64,000 bases of DNA from a bacterium. Lineage in GTDB: Bacteria; Patescibacteria; Paceibacteria; Moranbacterales; UBA1568. Positions within the stretch are counted from its first letter, which is position 1; the number at the start of each line of letters is the position of its first letter. The DNA is taken from NCBI GenBank assembly GCA_021821305.1, contig JAKACP010000001.1, positions 372,001 to 436,000 on the forward strand, in the 5' to 3' direction. Below, one piece after another: positions 1 to 6,447 of the stretch. Made by a program: the position numbers and the translations under genes. The notes under the pieces are model-generated. The model made no database searches and was not told the DNA's origin. It saw only the letters and a list, made by a program, of their open reading frames with translations.

Positions 1-31
1 CACCCTCCCGATAATACGTGGTATCGACACC

Positions 32-691
32 ATGACGGAGGAATCGGACAATCATCCTCTGAACGAGTCCTATCTCCGTGCGAAGGAGGTGCTTCGGCGC
101 GCGGATGCGAGCGTTGCCCCGGCGAGCGGGGACGGCCGGATTCCTCCGGGACAGCGTCCTGTGGAATGGATGGTCGCAATGCCGCCTATCATCGCGGATT
201 ATCCGCACGTGCCGAAATCGGAGTGGAAACTCCGTGTGTTCGGCGAGGTGGCACATGAACGGGAATATGATTGGAACGGCATACGGAAGTTTCCGGTCGT
301 GGAGTACGAAATCGATTTCCACTGCGTCACGCACTGGTCCAAATTGGGGCAGAAATTCTCGGGCGTTCCGTTCCGATCGATCGCCGAGGCAGCGGGGCCG
401 CTCGACACGGTGAAGCATGTCATCTTCGAATGCGCCGACGGATATACGACGAACGTGCCGTATGGCGAGCTTGTCGAACACGAGGCCTTCCTCGCGCTCC
501 GTATGGACGGGCAGGATATCGAGGACCGCTACGGCGGGCCGGCGCGGATGGTCATCCCGCACCTGTACGGGTGGAAGAGCGCCAAACACGTCATCGGTAT
601 CCGATTCCAGTCCCAGGATGAGCCGGGATTCTGGGAGACCCGCGGGTATCACAATCACGGCGATGCCTTCCGGGAGGAACGATACTCCTAA
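32..691 (+). CDS. Sulfite-oxidase-like molybdopterin oxidoreductase (YuiH-type)
   Basis: A 219-residue protein made of little more than the oxidoreductase molybdopterin-binding domain. The molybdenum-ligand cysteine lies in DFHCVTHWSK (Cys98), followed by a CADGYTTN segment, GGPARMVIPHLYGWKSAK and a C-terminal GFWETRGYHNHGD. This pattern is that of the small cytosolic sulfite-oxidase-like family (B. subtilis YuiH type, about 200 residues); no signal peptide is seen, unlike MsrP/YedY. The substrate of this branch is not established. No molybdenum-cofactor genes lie nearby, so the cofactor source is unknown. The ATG at 32 lacks an obvious Shine-Dalgarno site. The start could be slightly downstream, but the family fold is covered. 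Confidence 0.88.
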   Translation: MTEESDNHPLNESYLRAKEVLRRADASVAPASGDGRIPPGQRPVEWMVAMPPIIADYPHVPKSEWKLRVFGEVAHEREYDWNGIRKFPVVEYEIDFHCVTHWSKLGQKFSGVPFRSIAEAAGPLDTVKHVIFECADGYTTNVPYGELVEHEAFLALRMDGQDIEDRYGGPARMVIPHLYGWKSAKHVIGIRFQSQDEPGFWETRGYHNHGDAFREERYS

Positions 692-757
692 GTGCCCGGT
701 TTCTTTTTCTTTCGGAAAGGGATATAATCGAGGCGTAAACCGTATCAAGGGAAACAT

Positions 758-970
758 ATGGATCTCGGGAATATCTTGTGGGTCGAATTCGTCGTACTGC
801 TCGCGGGGACGATATACGCGTGGTACAACTGGTACCTCGTGCTCGTCAAGAAATGCGATACCTGTTCCATCTCGGTGCACGAGAACCCGTTCACGTCGAA
901 GTGTTTCTGGGGCGCGCTGTTCTTCACGCTCGCACTTCTCATCAATGTCTGGTCGATCATGGCGGCCTAG
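758..970 (+). CDS. Small two-helix membrane protein
   Basis: A 70-residue protein with two predicted membrane helices (about residues 5-28 and 49-68) joined by a short loop holding three cysteines (CDTC and SKCFWG). I do not recognise the family. A TATAAT hexamer at 723-728 lies about 30 nt upstream, and a hairpin terminator follows at 995-1024, so it looks like a single-gene transcript. The cysteines flank the loop and could bind a metal or form a disulfide, but that is inference. Confidence 0.6.
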   Translation: MDLGNILWVEFVVLLAGTIYAWYNWYLVLVKKCDTCSISVHENPFTSKCFWGALFFTLALLINVWSIMAA

Positions 971-994
971 TTCCGACACAGGCGACTTCTCTCG

Positions 995-1024
995 AGCCCT
1001 CGGCCATTGACCGCGGGGCTTTTT
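995..1024 (+). terminator. Intrinsic terminator
   Basis: AGCCC (995-999) pairs with GGGCT (1016-1020), with inner CGG/CCG pairing, followed by a T run. It follows the small membrane-protein gene. Confidence 0.65.
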
Positions 1025-1083
1025 GATTCCGATCGCGGGCGTTCGTAGTCTCCTGAACAAAGATTATGGAGGGGTGTGAATGG

Positions 1084-1112
1084 TTGACATTTGTAACATA
1101 ATATGTTAATAT
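1084..1112 (+). promoter_or_regulatory. Sigma70-type promoter of the lipoprotein gene
   Basis: TTGACA at 1084-1089, a 17-nt spacer, then TAATAT at 1107-1112. It lies 60 nt before the GTG start at 1172. Confidence 0.75.
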
Positions 1113-1171
1113 ATTCGTGCTGAACGATCAGCTGGGTTCGTTACCAAATCACTTTTGCGGAGGTATACATC

Positions 1172-1651
1172 GTGGAGAGAATCATTGGTATTTTCATTCT
1201 GGCAAGTTGCTTGTTGCCCGGCTGCGCGGTCGTCGAGATGAGCGGGAAAATGACCCGCGCGACAGGGGAGGTCATGACGAACTATGCCAACACCCATACC
1301 GGTTTCATCGCCAGAGGGGCGGGGGTCGGCGGCAGGATCAACACGGCCGTCGGTACGGCCGTCGAGGATGTCGGCAAAAAAGGAGAGAACGGCGACTCGA
1401 AAGGAAAGCGGTTCGTCGACGCCAACAAGCAGGTGATGACGGCTGCAGTGGGCGCCGTCAAAAATGACGAGGATGTGAATGTCCGCGCACAGAAACGATT
1501 GAAAGCGCTCGGATATGACATCGGGCCGGTCGATGGCGCAGTGGGACCCAAGACCAAGGCGGCTCTCGGCGACTATCAGGAGAAGAACGGCCTGGAAGTC
1601 ACGCGGACACTCGACAGCGCCACGGTGAAAGCTCTCGAGGCCGGCTCTTGA
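1172..1651 (+). CDS. Lipoprotein with C-terminal peptidoglycan-binding domain
   Basis: A 159-residue protein starting at GTG, chosen because GGAGG (1159-1163) sits 8 nt upstream and the N-terminus then reads as a lipoprotein signal with lipobox LPGC (Cys at about residue 18). Residues 20-95 form a glycine/alanine-rich linker that I do not recognise. Residues about 100-157 match a peptidoglycan-binding type 1 domain (RAQKRLKALGYDIGPVDGA, then GPKTKAALGDYQEKNGL). It is likely anchored outside the membrane and attached to the cell wall. It has its own promoter and terminator. Confidence 0.8.
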   Translation: MERIIGIFILASCLLPGCAVVEMSGKMTRATGEVMTNYANTHTGFIARGAGVGGRINTAVGTAVEDVGKKGENGDSKGKRFVDANKQVMTAAVGAVKNDEDVNVRAQKRLKALGYDIGPVDGAVGPKTKAALGDYQEKNGLEVTRTLDSATVKALEAGS

Positions 1652-1678
1652 GTTTCGGAACCGGGTTCGCAGACACAT

Positions 1679-1714
1679 GGAAGGTTCGGTATTTCATACC
1701 CAGCCTTCCTTTTT
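1679..1714 (+). terminator. Intrinsic terminator
   Basis: GGAAGG/CCTTCC outer stem with an inner GGTAT-TTC-ATACC stem, followed by five T. It ends the lipoprotein transcript. Confidence 0.8.
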
Positions 1715-1755
1715 ATTAGTATGCGAAGCGAGCTCGTGGGTAGAAAACGGCACGC

Positions 1756-1784
1756 TTGATTTGAACAAAGGGAAATGCTAGCAT
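1756..1784 (+). promoter_or_regulatory. Promoter of tRNA-Ser
   Basis: TTGATT (1756-1761), a 17-nt spacer, then TAGCAT (1779-1784) preceded by the extended -10 element TGC. The predicted start is about 1791, a few bases before the tRNA 5' end. Confidence 0.65.
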
Positions 1785-3382
1785 CGGTTAGGCATCAAGG
1801 AAAGGTGGGTGAGCGGCTGAAACCAGCACACTGCTAACGTGCCAGGGGGTAAAACCCCTCGAGGGTTCGAATCCCTCCCTTTCCGCCAAAATTGGAAGTC
1901 TGCATTGGAACCCGAAATGGGGTCGCGCCGAAGGCGCGACACTAATGCATTCCCCCCAAAAAATTCTGAATCTGAAAGGGTTTTCCACGCTCCGCGTGGC
2001 TCAAAAAGTACGGTTCGATCCTTAATTAAAAAGTTCGAACCGACTTTTTTGAACAAATGAGTATTTTCCTCATTTGTTCGGTCGTTTGCCAATTCCATAT
2101 TGTATTTCAAAAACTTTTCGGTAAGTTCGAACCGATTATTCGCTTTTTGTTCAAAAGCCGATAATTTCTCTTTGAGAAGCTGTTTTGCGGCAACCAGAGC
2201 ATTTTTAGCATCACGATATTCTTCTAGTGAAAGTGCGCTCTCCAAATACGCCGTCATCAGCTTCTCAATTTTGATTTCTAAAAGAGAAATATCGGTTTTC
2301 AAGTTATCGGCAAAAAGCGTACTCGATTGGATTTCGGATGATTGGTCTTTTCTGTTTTCTTCAATCATCCAAGAAAGCCAATCGAGGGGCAAAGAAACTT
2401 TTTTGATTTCTTCTTGAATTTGAAAAGTGATGAGCTCCTCGCGGACATACTTCTGCTCACAAGGATTTTTCCGTTTGGTACATCGCAAATAGTTATGACC
2501 TTTTTGTTGCTCGGTGGTAATGAAGCAACCACATTCTCCGCAACGGAAAAATCCTCTGTACAAATAATCCTTTAGCCCGCGAGATTTCGGTTTTGACTTT
2601 CGGCTCATCACTTCTTGAACGGAATCAAAAAGTTTCTTTGTGATAATTGGTTCATGCTTTCCCTCAAAAATCTCGCCATTGTAAAGCATTAAACCTGTGT
2701 AAATAGGATTTTTGAGAAGTTTTTGATAATTCGACACCGCAAGTTCCTTTCCGCTTTTTCGCTTCAATCCAAGTGCGTTAAATTTGTCGCGGAGTTCTCG
2801 CAAAGTGAAAGACCCAGACGAATATGCCTCAAATGTTTTCTTAATTAAGGGTGCGATATTTTCATCAACAACAATTTTTCCACCCTTGTTTATATATCCC
2901 AACGGAGACATTTGAGGCCATATTCCGTCTTTCACTTTGTTTCTCTTTCCACGCTTGATATTTTCCGACAAATTATCGACATAATACTTGGATTGCGAAA
3001 AAGCGATTGAGAGCATGAACTTGCCTTGCGGTGTCGGATCAAACCAAAAAGTTGGGAATTTCATTTCAGAAATTACCCCGGTATCAACGAGGTAGATTAT
3101 TTTTCCTCCATCTACCGAGTTGCGAGCAAGTCTATCAGGATGCCACGCCAAAATACCAGTAGCTTCGCCCGCTTCCATTCTCGCTATCATTTCATTAAAC
3201 ACAGGGCGACCTGGTATTTTGGCGGTCTGCTTTTCGACAAAGACATCTACCACTTCCAATTGTTCTTTCAACGCGAGTTCCTTTAATTCACTTAACTGGT
3301 CGGCAATACTGCGGACTTGTCTGTCTTTGTCGTCCGTAGACTTGCGAGTATAGATGAAAAACTTTTTGGTTTGATTATTCAT
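1778..3382 (-). CDS. Large serine recombinase (integrase)
   Basis: Resolvase domain with the catalytic serine in FIYTRKSTDD (Ser15) and the arginine-bearing HPDRLARN segment, then a recombinase domain (about 165-290), a zinc ribbon (CGECG ... CTKRKNPC, about 300-325), a coiled coil (about 370-440) and a short tail. It should cut and rejoin DNA at CCGC cores to integrate and excise the element. The integrated frame runs through repeat A and on into the antisense strand of tRNA-Ser, giving a host-derived tail of about 45 residues. In the circular form the frame would instead cross into repeat B and end in a different tail (FQFWRCVLDN..., stop near 3580 equivalent). The functional protein probably ends near repeat A; 534 residues is therefore an upper limit. 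Confidence 0.88.
   Translation of the reverse strand: MNNQTKKFFIYTRKSTDDKDRQVRSIADQLSELKELALKEQLEVVDVFVEKQTAKIPGRPVFNEMIARMEAGEATGILAWHPDRLARNSVDGGKIIYLVDTGVISEMKFPTFWFDPTPQGKFMLSIAFSQSKYYVDNLSENIKRGKRNKVKDGIWPQMSPLGYINKGGKIVVDENIAPLIKKTFEAYSSGSFTLRELRDKFNALGLKRKSGKELAVSNYQKLLKNPIYTGLMLYNGEIFEGKHEPIITKKLFDSVQEVMSRKSKPKSRGLKDYLYRGFFRCGECGCFITTEQQKGHNYLRCTKRKNPCEQKYVREELITFQIQEEIKKVSLPLDWLSWMIEENRKDQSSEIQSSTLFADNLKTDISLLEIKIEKLMTAYLESALSLEEYRDAKNALVAAKQLLKEKLSAFEQKANNRFELTEKFLKYNMELANDRTNEENTHLFKKVGSNFLIKDRTVLFEPRGAWKTLSDSEFFGGNALVSRLRRDPISGSNADFQFWRKGRDSNPRGVLPPGTLAVCWFQPLTHLSLMPNRC
1799..1888 (+). tRNA. tRNA-Ser (anticodon GCT)
   Basis: A class II tRNA with a long variable arm. The acceptor stem pairs GGAAAGG (1799-1805) with CCTTTCC (1878-1884). 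The anticodon loop CTGCTAA gives GCT, which reads AGC/AGU. The T arm is GAGGG-TTCGAAT-CCCTC (1861-1877). G1885 is the discriminator, followed by CCA at 1886-1888. That CCA belongs to the end of the inserted element: rejoining the flanks gives a gene ending CCG-CAGAAG without an encoded CCA. The tRNA therefore serves as attachment site for the element beginning at 1883. Confidence 0.93.
1883..2002 (+). repeat. Inverted repeat A (left)
   Basis: A 120-bp sequence repeated in inverse orientation without a mismatch at 3404-3523. Its outer 4-5 bases (CCGCC) overlap the tRNA-Ser 3' end. On the minus strand it encodes part of the recombinase C-terminus. Confidence 0.95.
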
Positions 3383-3403
3383 AGAATTGTATTGGCAAAC
3401 GAC

Positions 3404-3523
3404 GAGCCACGCGGAGCGTGGAAAACCCTTTCAGATTCAGAATTTTTTGGGGGGAATGCATTAGTGTCGCGCCTTCGGCGCGACCCCATTTCGGGTTCCA
3501 ATGCAGACTTCCAATTTTGGCGG
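3404..3523 (-). repeat. Inverted repeat A' (right copy)
   Basis: Perfect reverse complement of 1883-2002. It lies just upstream of the recombinase start and joins repeat B at GCGG (3520-3523). With B it makes the internal inverted attachment site. The recombinase promoter must lie in or beside this repeat, but I cannot assign it clearly. Confidence 0.95.
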
Positions 3524-3791
3524 TGTGTATTAGACAACGTTCGAATGTATTTTGAGCTAAATCCTGACGATGAGCCCTAATCGCACGCGCGGAGCGCGTG
3601 GTGACTTGAAACTGCATTGTACGCTCGGATTGCGTGGTGATGCGAACCAAAGCGCCTCGGACACGCTCGCGGACTCGCGTGTGCAAAGACCAAAAAATTT
3701 CCTTGCATTTTTCTCGCGTCTCCTCCCCCCACCCCTCCGCCGCGAAGCGGAAAAAGAAATGGAAAGGAAATTTTTGGTTTTGCTTCGCCGT
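3520..3791 (+). repeat. Inverted repeat B
   Basis: A 272-bp sequence whose reverse complement recurs at 5930-6202 with one substitution and one single-base indel, both inside a C-rich tract near 3727-3741. It is non-coding apart from the possible recombinase tail in its first 60 bp. It contains several short GC-rich dyads such as CGCACGCGCGGAGCGCGTG. Confidence 0.93.
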
Positions 3792-3822
3792 AGTCATACC
3801 TATATTGTATTTTATCACACCA

Positions 3823-3851
3823 TTGAGTCAAGACACAACATTGATTATACT
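3823..3851 (+). promoter_or_regulatory. Promoter of the Xre regulator
   Basis: TTGAGT (3823-3828), a 17-nt spacer, then TATACT (3846-3851). The predicted start lies only a few bases before the ATG at 3865. Confidence 0.65.
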
Positions 3852-3864
3852 CAAACTAACAAAT

Positions 3865-4071
3865 ATGTCTGATTCATCAAAAAAACTTGCCGTGAATATG
3901 AAAAAGATTAGGGCTCGTAAGCATATGTCGCAAGGCGACATATGCCGAGAGCTTGGCGTTGACCGCGCTTACATCAGCACGATTGAATCGGGGAAACAAA
4001 ACCCTACACTTTTAACGATTGAAAGAATAGCCAAAGCTCTCGGCGTTTCGGTTGATGAGTTGTTGAAATGA
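3865..4071 (+). CDS. Xre-family HTH transcriptional regulator
   Basis: A 68-residue protein that is one helix-turn-helix domain of the Cro/C1 type: MKKIRARKHMSQGDICRELG, then VDRAYISTIESGKQNPTLLT and IERIAKALGVSVDELL. The ATG at 3865 was chosen because the promoter at 3823-3851 lies directly upstream and the longer frame runs through the inverted repeat. It is the first cargo gene, and by position may control recombinase or cargo expression (inference). Confidence 0.85.
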   Translation: MSDSSKKLAVNMKKIRARKHMSQGDICRELGVDRAYISTIESGKQNPTLLTIERIAKALGVSVDELLK

Positions 4072-4156
4072 TATAGAGCAAGACATTCTCAGAACCCACC
4101 GATGCTTTACACAGCGATTGAGAAAGTGAGGTGTGGATAACGAATCGTATGTGTGC

Positions 4157-4194
4157 TTGCATTATTATATACGAATATGCTAATATACGCATAT
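4157..4194 (+). promoter_or_regulatory. Promoter and operator-like dyad of the ArsR-type gene
   Basis: TTGCAT (4157-4162) and TAATAT (4181-4186) with an 18-nt spacer. The dyad ATATGC (4175-4180) / GCATAT (4189-4194) brackets the -10 and overlaps the ATG at 4193. The -10 ends 7 nt before the ATG, so the mRNA is probably leaderless and a bound repressor would block its own promoter. Confidence 0.6.
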
Positions 4195-4492
4195 GATAGA
4201 TTTATGCAAAGAAATCGCCCGCATGGGTAGAGGTATCGGCAATGAAAACCGCTATCGTATTATTGAAACCCTCATGAAGGGCTCCCAAACAGTTGGTGAT
4301 ATTGCTGGGAAAGTCGGCATGCCACAACCGACCGTTTCTCAAAATCTTCGGGTTTTGAAAGAAGCGGATCTTGTCGTTGACGAACGACGCGGACAAGAAG
4401 TGTATTACACGATTAATGTTATGTATATGACAAAACTGCTCAAGCGTTTGGCCGATGACGTATCAAAGAGCGGTGGCAAAAAGCCACATTAA
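4193..4492 (+). CDS. ArsR-family winged-helix regulator
   Basis: A 99-residue protein with the ArsR fold: RYRIIETLMKGSQTVGDIAG, recognition helix MPQPTVSQNLRVLKEADLV and wing RRGQEVYYTI. The usual metal-binding CxC in the recognition helix is absent, so it may sense something other than a metal. It precedes the nitroreductase and DoxX-like genes by 28 and 690 nt in the same direction, so it probably regulates them together with itself through the dyad at its start. Confidence 0.88.
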   Translation: MIDLCKEIARMGRGIGNENRYRIIETLMKGSQTVGDIAGKVGMPQPTVSQNLRVLKEADLVVDERRGQEVYYTINVMYMTKLLKRLADDVSKSGGKKPH

Positions 4493-4520
4493 CAATTAAA
4501 CCAATATTAATCACATCACT

Positions 4521-5162
4521 ATGAAAACAATTATTGATTCTCTCAAGTGGCGCTATGCTACTTACACATTTGACACCAGTAAAGGAATTTCAGAAAAGGA
4601 TTTGCATACCGTTCTCGAAGCGGGAAATTTAGCGGCTACCGCTTTCGGCTTACAACCATTCGAGTTTGTGGTAGTTAAAGATCAGACCATGAAAGAGTCG
4701 CTAGTTCCGCACGCGTACGGACAACAGCATCTCGCAAAAAACTCTGCTTTGGTGGTACTAGCTATTCGTACTGATCTCGATGAAGCCTATATTACCGAGT
4801 ACATTGAGCGTATCGGGCGTGTCCGTGGCGTTCCCGTGGAGATGCTTGAAGGTTTCAAGCAATCAATGCTCGGCGCAATGAGTATGAAAGGAGCTGATGG
4901 CAGGAATGCGTGGGCGCAAAAGCAAGCATACATTGCACTCGGCACCATGATGGCAGCTGCTTCAGAATTACGAATAGATAATCACGGTGCGGAAGGCTTT
5001 GACCCCGAGAAGTTCGATGAAATGCTCGGCCTTAAAGCAAAGAATCTTCACGCCACTGTACTTCTTATGCTCGGCTACCGTACTGATACACCAGATGACA
5101 AGGAGAAAATGTTCCAAATCAAGGTCCGCAAGGAGTATGACGATATCGTAAGTGTTATCTAG
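4521..5162 (+). CDS. NAD(P)H-dependent nitroreductase family protein
   Basis: A 213-residue FMN-type nitroreductase (NfsB-like fold). It starts with the typical SLKWRYATYTFD segment, followed by LAATAFGLQPFEFVVV in the flavin-binding region, the KQAYIALGTMMAAASEL helix and a C-terminal LLMLGYRTD. It likely reduces nitro compounds or quinones with NAD(P)H in the cytosol. It is followed 21 nt later by a DoxX-like membrane protein, a pairing that suggests a redox-stress module. Confidence 0.88.
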   Translation: MKTIIDSLKWRYATYTFDTSKGISEKDLHTVLEAGNLAATAFGLQPFEFVVVKDQTMKESLVPHAYGQQHLAKNSALVVLAIRTDLDEAYITEYIERIGRVRGVPVEMLEGFKQSMLGAMSMKGADGRNAWAQKQAYIALGTMMAAASELRIDNHGAEGFDPEKFDEMLGLKAKNLHATVLLMLGYRTDTPDDKEKMFQIKVRKEYDDIVSVI

Positions 5163-5183
5163 TTACTTACACGAAAACATTCT

Positions 5184-5567
5184 ATGAAAACTTTCTTCAA
5201 AACGCTTACGACACAGCAAAAGGTTGGCTATGTGCTCGCTACGCTTCTCTCGATTCTTTTGCTTCTACCCGCGACCCTCAAAATCATAAGTTTCCCGATG
5301 TTCGTCGAACTCTTTACAGCACACAACATTGGCGAGTTTCTGACCGTTATCGGCCTTGGCCTCGCAGTTTCGAGTATTCTCTACGCGATACCTCGCACTA
5401 AAATGCTCGGCACCCTTCTTTTGTCAGCGTACTTCGGCGGCGCAATCGTCTTTCACATGACTGCTGACGAGCCGTTTATCATTCAGTCGGTTGTTCTTGT
5501 ACTGATGTGGCTCTTTGCTTGGCTTCGTGATCCGAATGTATTTCTTCCAAAGTACTCAGATGAGTAA
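5184..5567 (+). CDS. DoxX-like membrane protein
   Basis: A 127-residue protein with four predicted membrane helices (about 15-35, 48-68, 74-92, 98-116), in the pattern of the DoxX-like family: QQKVGYVLATLLSILLLLPA, KIISFPMF, then a C-terminal WLRDPNVF. Function is poorly known; relatives associate with thiol and oxidative-stress pathways. It is the last gene of the cargo operon, before the terminator at 5595-5640. Confidence 0.75.
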   Translation: MKTFFKTLTTQQKVGYVLATLLSILLLLPATLKIISFPMFVELFTAHNIGEFLTVIGLGLAVSSILYAIPRTKMLGTLLLSAYFGGAIVFHMTADEPFIIQSVVLVLMWLFAWLRDPNVFLPKYSDE

Positions 5568-5594
5568 AGAGGTCTTTTTGAAGTTAAGGGAGCC

Positions 5595-5640
5595 AACCCC
5601 CGTCGTTTTATAATTTTCCTCAAAAACGGCGGGGGTTGTT
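5595..5640 (+). terminator. Intrinsic terminator of the cargo operon
   Basis: A 15-nt arm AACCCCCGTCGTTTT (5595-5609) pairs with AAAACGGCGGGGGTT (5623-5637) with one mismatch, followed by TGTTGT. The T tract is weak, but the stem is very stable. Confidence 0.65.
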
Positions 5641-5929
5641 GTGCGCGCACTGGGTGGGGCAAGCACATACAGATTTGTTTGTGCCTCAGCACAATCCATA
5701 TTCCTTTGAATCACCACTAAACTCTCTCGAAGCCACCAAGCGAACACACACAACACCGAAGCAGCCAGCGCGAGCGAATGCGAGCGGGCTATGCGAAGGC
5801 GGTTGTGTGTGGTTCGCGGACGTTAGAGTTACCACCAAACGCGGATACGGATGCGCCTCGGTCGCCGTGAGGGTGGAGAAAAGAGCAATCAAAAGTGATA
5901 AACTAATAGTGCTTTTTTCGGAGACTGAA
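5641..5929. other. Non-coding arm end of the element with a long dyad
   Basis: No gene is seen. CGAACACACACAACACCG (5741-5758) pairs with 5800-5816 (CGG TTGTGTGTGG TTCG) across a GC-rich loop with CGAGCG/GCGAGCG repeats. The dyad could be a replication or transfer origin of the circular form, or a second terminator; no evidence decides. Confidence 0.4.
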
Positions 5930-6202
5930 ACGGCGAAGCAAAACCAAAAATTTCCTTTCCATTTCTTTTTCCGCTTCGCGGTGGAGGGGGTGGGGGGAGG
6001 AGACGCGAGAAAAATGCAAGGAAATTTTTTGGTCTTTGCACACGCGAGTCCGCGAGCGTGTCCGAGGCGCTTTGGTTCGCATCACCACGCAATCCGAGCG
6101 TACAATGCAGTTTCAAGTCACCACGCGCTCCGCGCGTGCGATTAGGGCTCATCGTCAGGATTTAGCTCAAAATACATTCGAACGTTGTCTAATACACACC
6201 GC
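5930..6202 (-). repeat. Inverted repeat B' (right end of the element)
   Basis: Reverse complement of 3520-3791, with two differences. It ends at CCGC (6199-6202), where host sequence AGAAGTG resumes. Confidence 0.93.
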
Positions 6203-6214
6203 AGAAGTGAAAGA

Positions 6215-6241
6215 GGAGCCATTTTGTATGGCTCCTTTTTT
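6215..6241 (+). terminator. Intrinsic terminator, probably the original tRNA-Ser terminator
   Basis: GGAGCCA (6215-6221) / TGGCTCC (6229-6235), then six T. It would lie about 30 nt after the tRNA if the 4.3 kb element were removed. An identical copy lies at 18745-18771. Confidence 0.75.
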
Positions 6242-6285
6242 GCTTCTATGATGAACGCATTCGGAGTTTATGCCCCGAAGGGGTA

Positions 6286-6302
6286 AATCCCTCCCTTTCC
6301 GC
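6286..6302 (+). other. Fragment of tRNA-Ser 3' end (attachment-site-like)
   Basis: AATCCCTCCCTTTCCGC is identical to 1870-1886, the 3' strands of the T arm and acceptor stem of tRNA-Ser. Such repeats mark the ends of tRNA-integrated elements of the tyrosine-integrase type. No tyrosine integrase gene is seen in the window, so this may be a relic. Confidence 0.7.
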
Positions 6303-6359
6303 ATCAAGCTCATAGTATCGAGGGTGACCCGAGAGCCTCGAATGAGCAACATAAAACCA

Positions 6360-6384
6360 AACCGCCGGTAAATGGCGGTTTTAT
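6360..6384. terminator. Bidirectional hairpin terminator
   Basis: AACCGCC (6360-6366) / GGCGGTT (6374-6380) with T-rich flank on the plus strand and A-rich on the other side. It lies downstream of the minus-strand M23 gene. An identical copy lies at 18890-18914. Confidence 0.55.
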
Positions 6385-6447
6385 TCTTTCTGATCTATAG
6401 ATCTTCTTTACTGTATGATCCCTCTCTTTTGACTGTCACGGACAATC

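Larger units (their letters stand above)
1883..6202. mobile_element. tRNA-Ser-integrated serine-recombinase element with double inverted-repeat plan
   Basis: The order is: tRNA | A - recombinase - A'B - cargo - B' | tRNA terminator. A/A' are 120-bp perfect inverted repeats and B/B' about 272-bp near-perfect ones. Both outer ends share CCGC (1883-1886 and 6199-6202), the likely crossover core. Joining the ends (B' to A) gives the predicted circle site. The internal A'B junction is exactly its reverse complement, so the excised circle of about 4.3 kb would hold two unique arms (about 1.4 and 2.1 kb) separated by two copies of a 390-bp inverted repeat. Cargo: Xre and ArsR-type regulators, nitroreductase, DoxX-like protein. 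The element is AT-richer than its surroundings. Confidence 0.82.

Noticed and set aside
1778..1882. Recombinase frame continuing into a GRDSNPRG-containing tail
   Set aside because: This part is antisense to tRNA-Ser and arises from read-through after insertion. It is not evidence of an extra protein domain.
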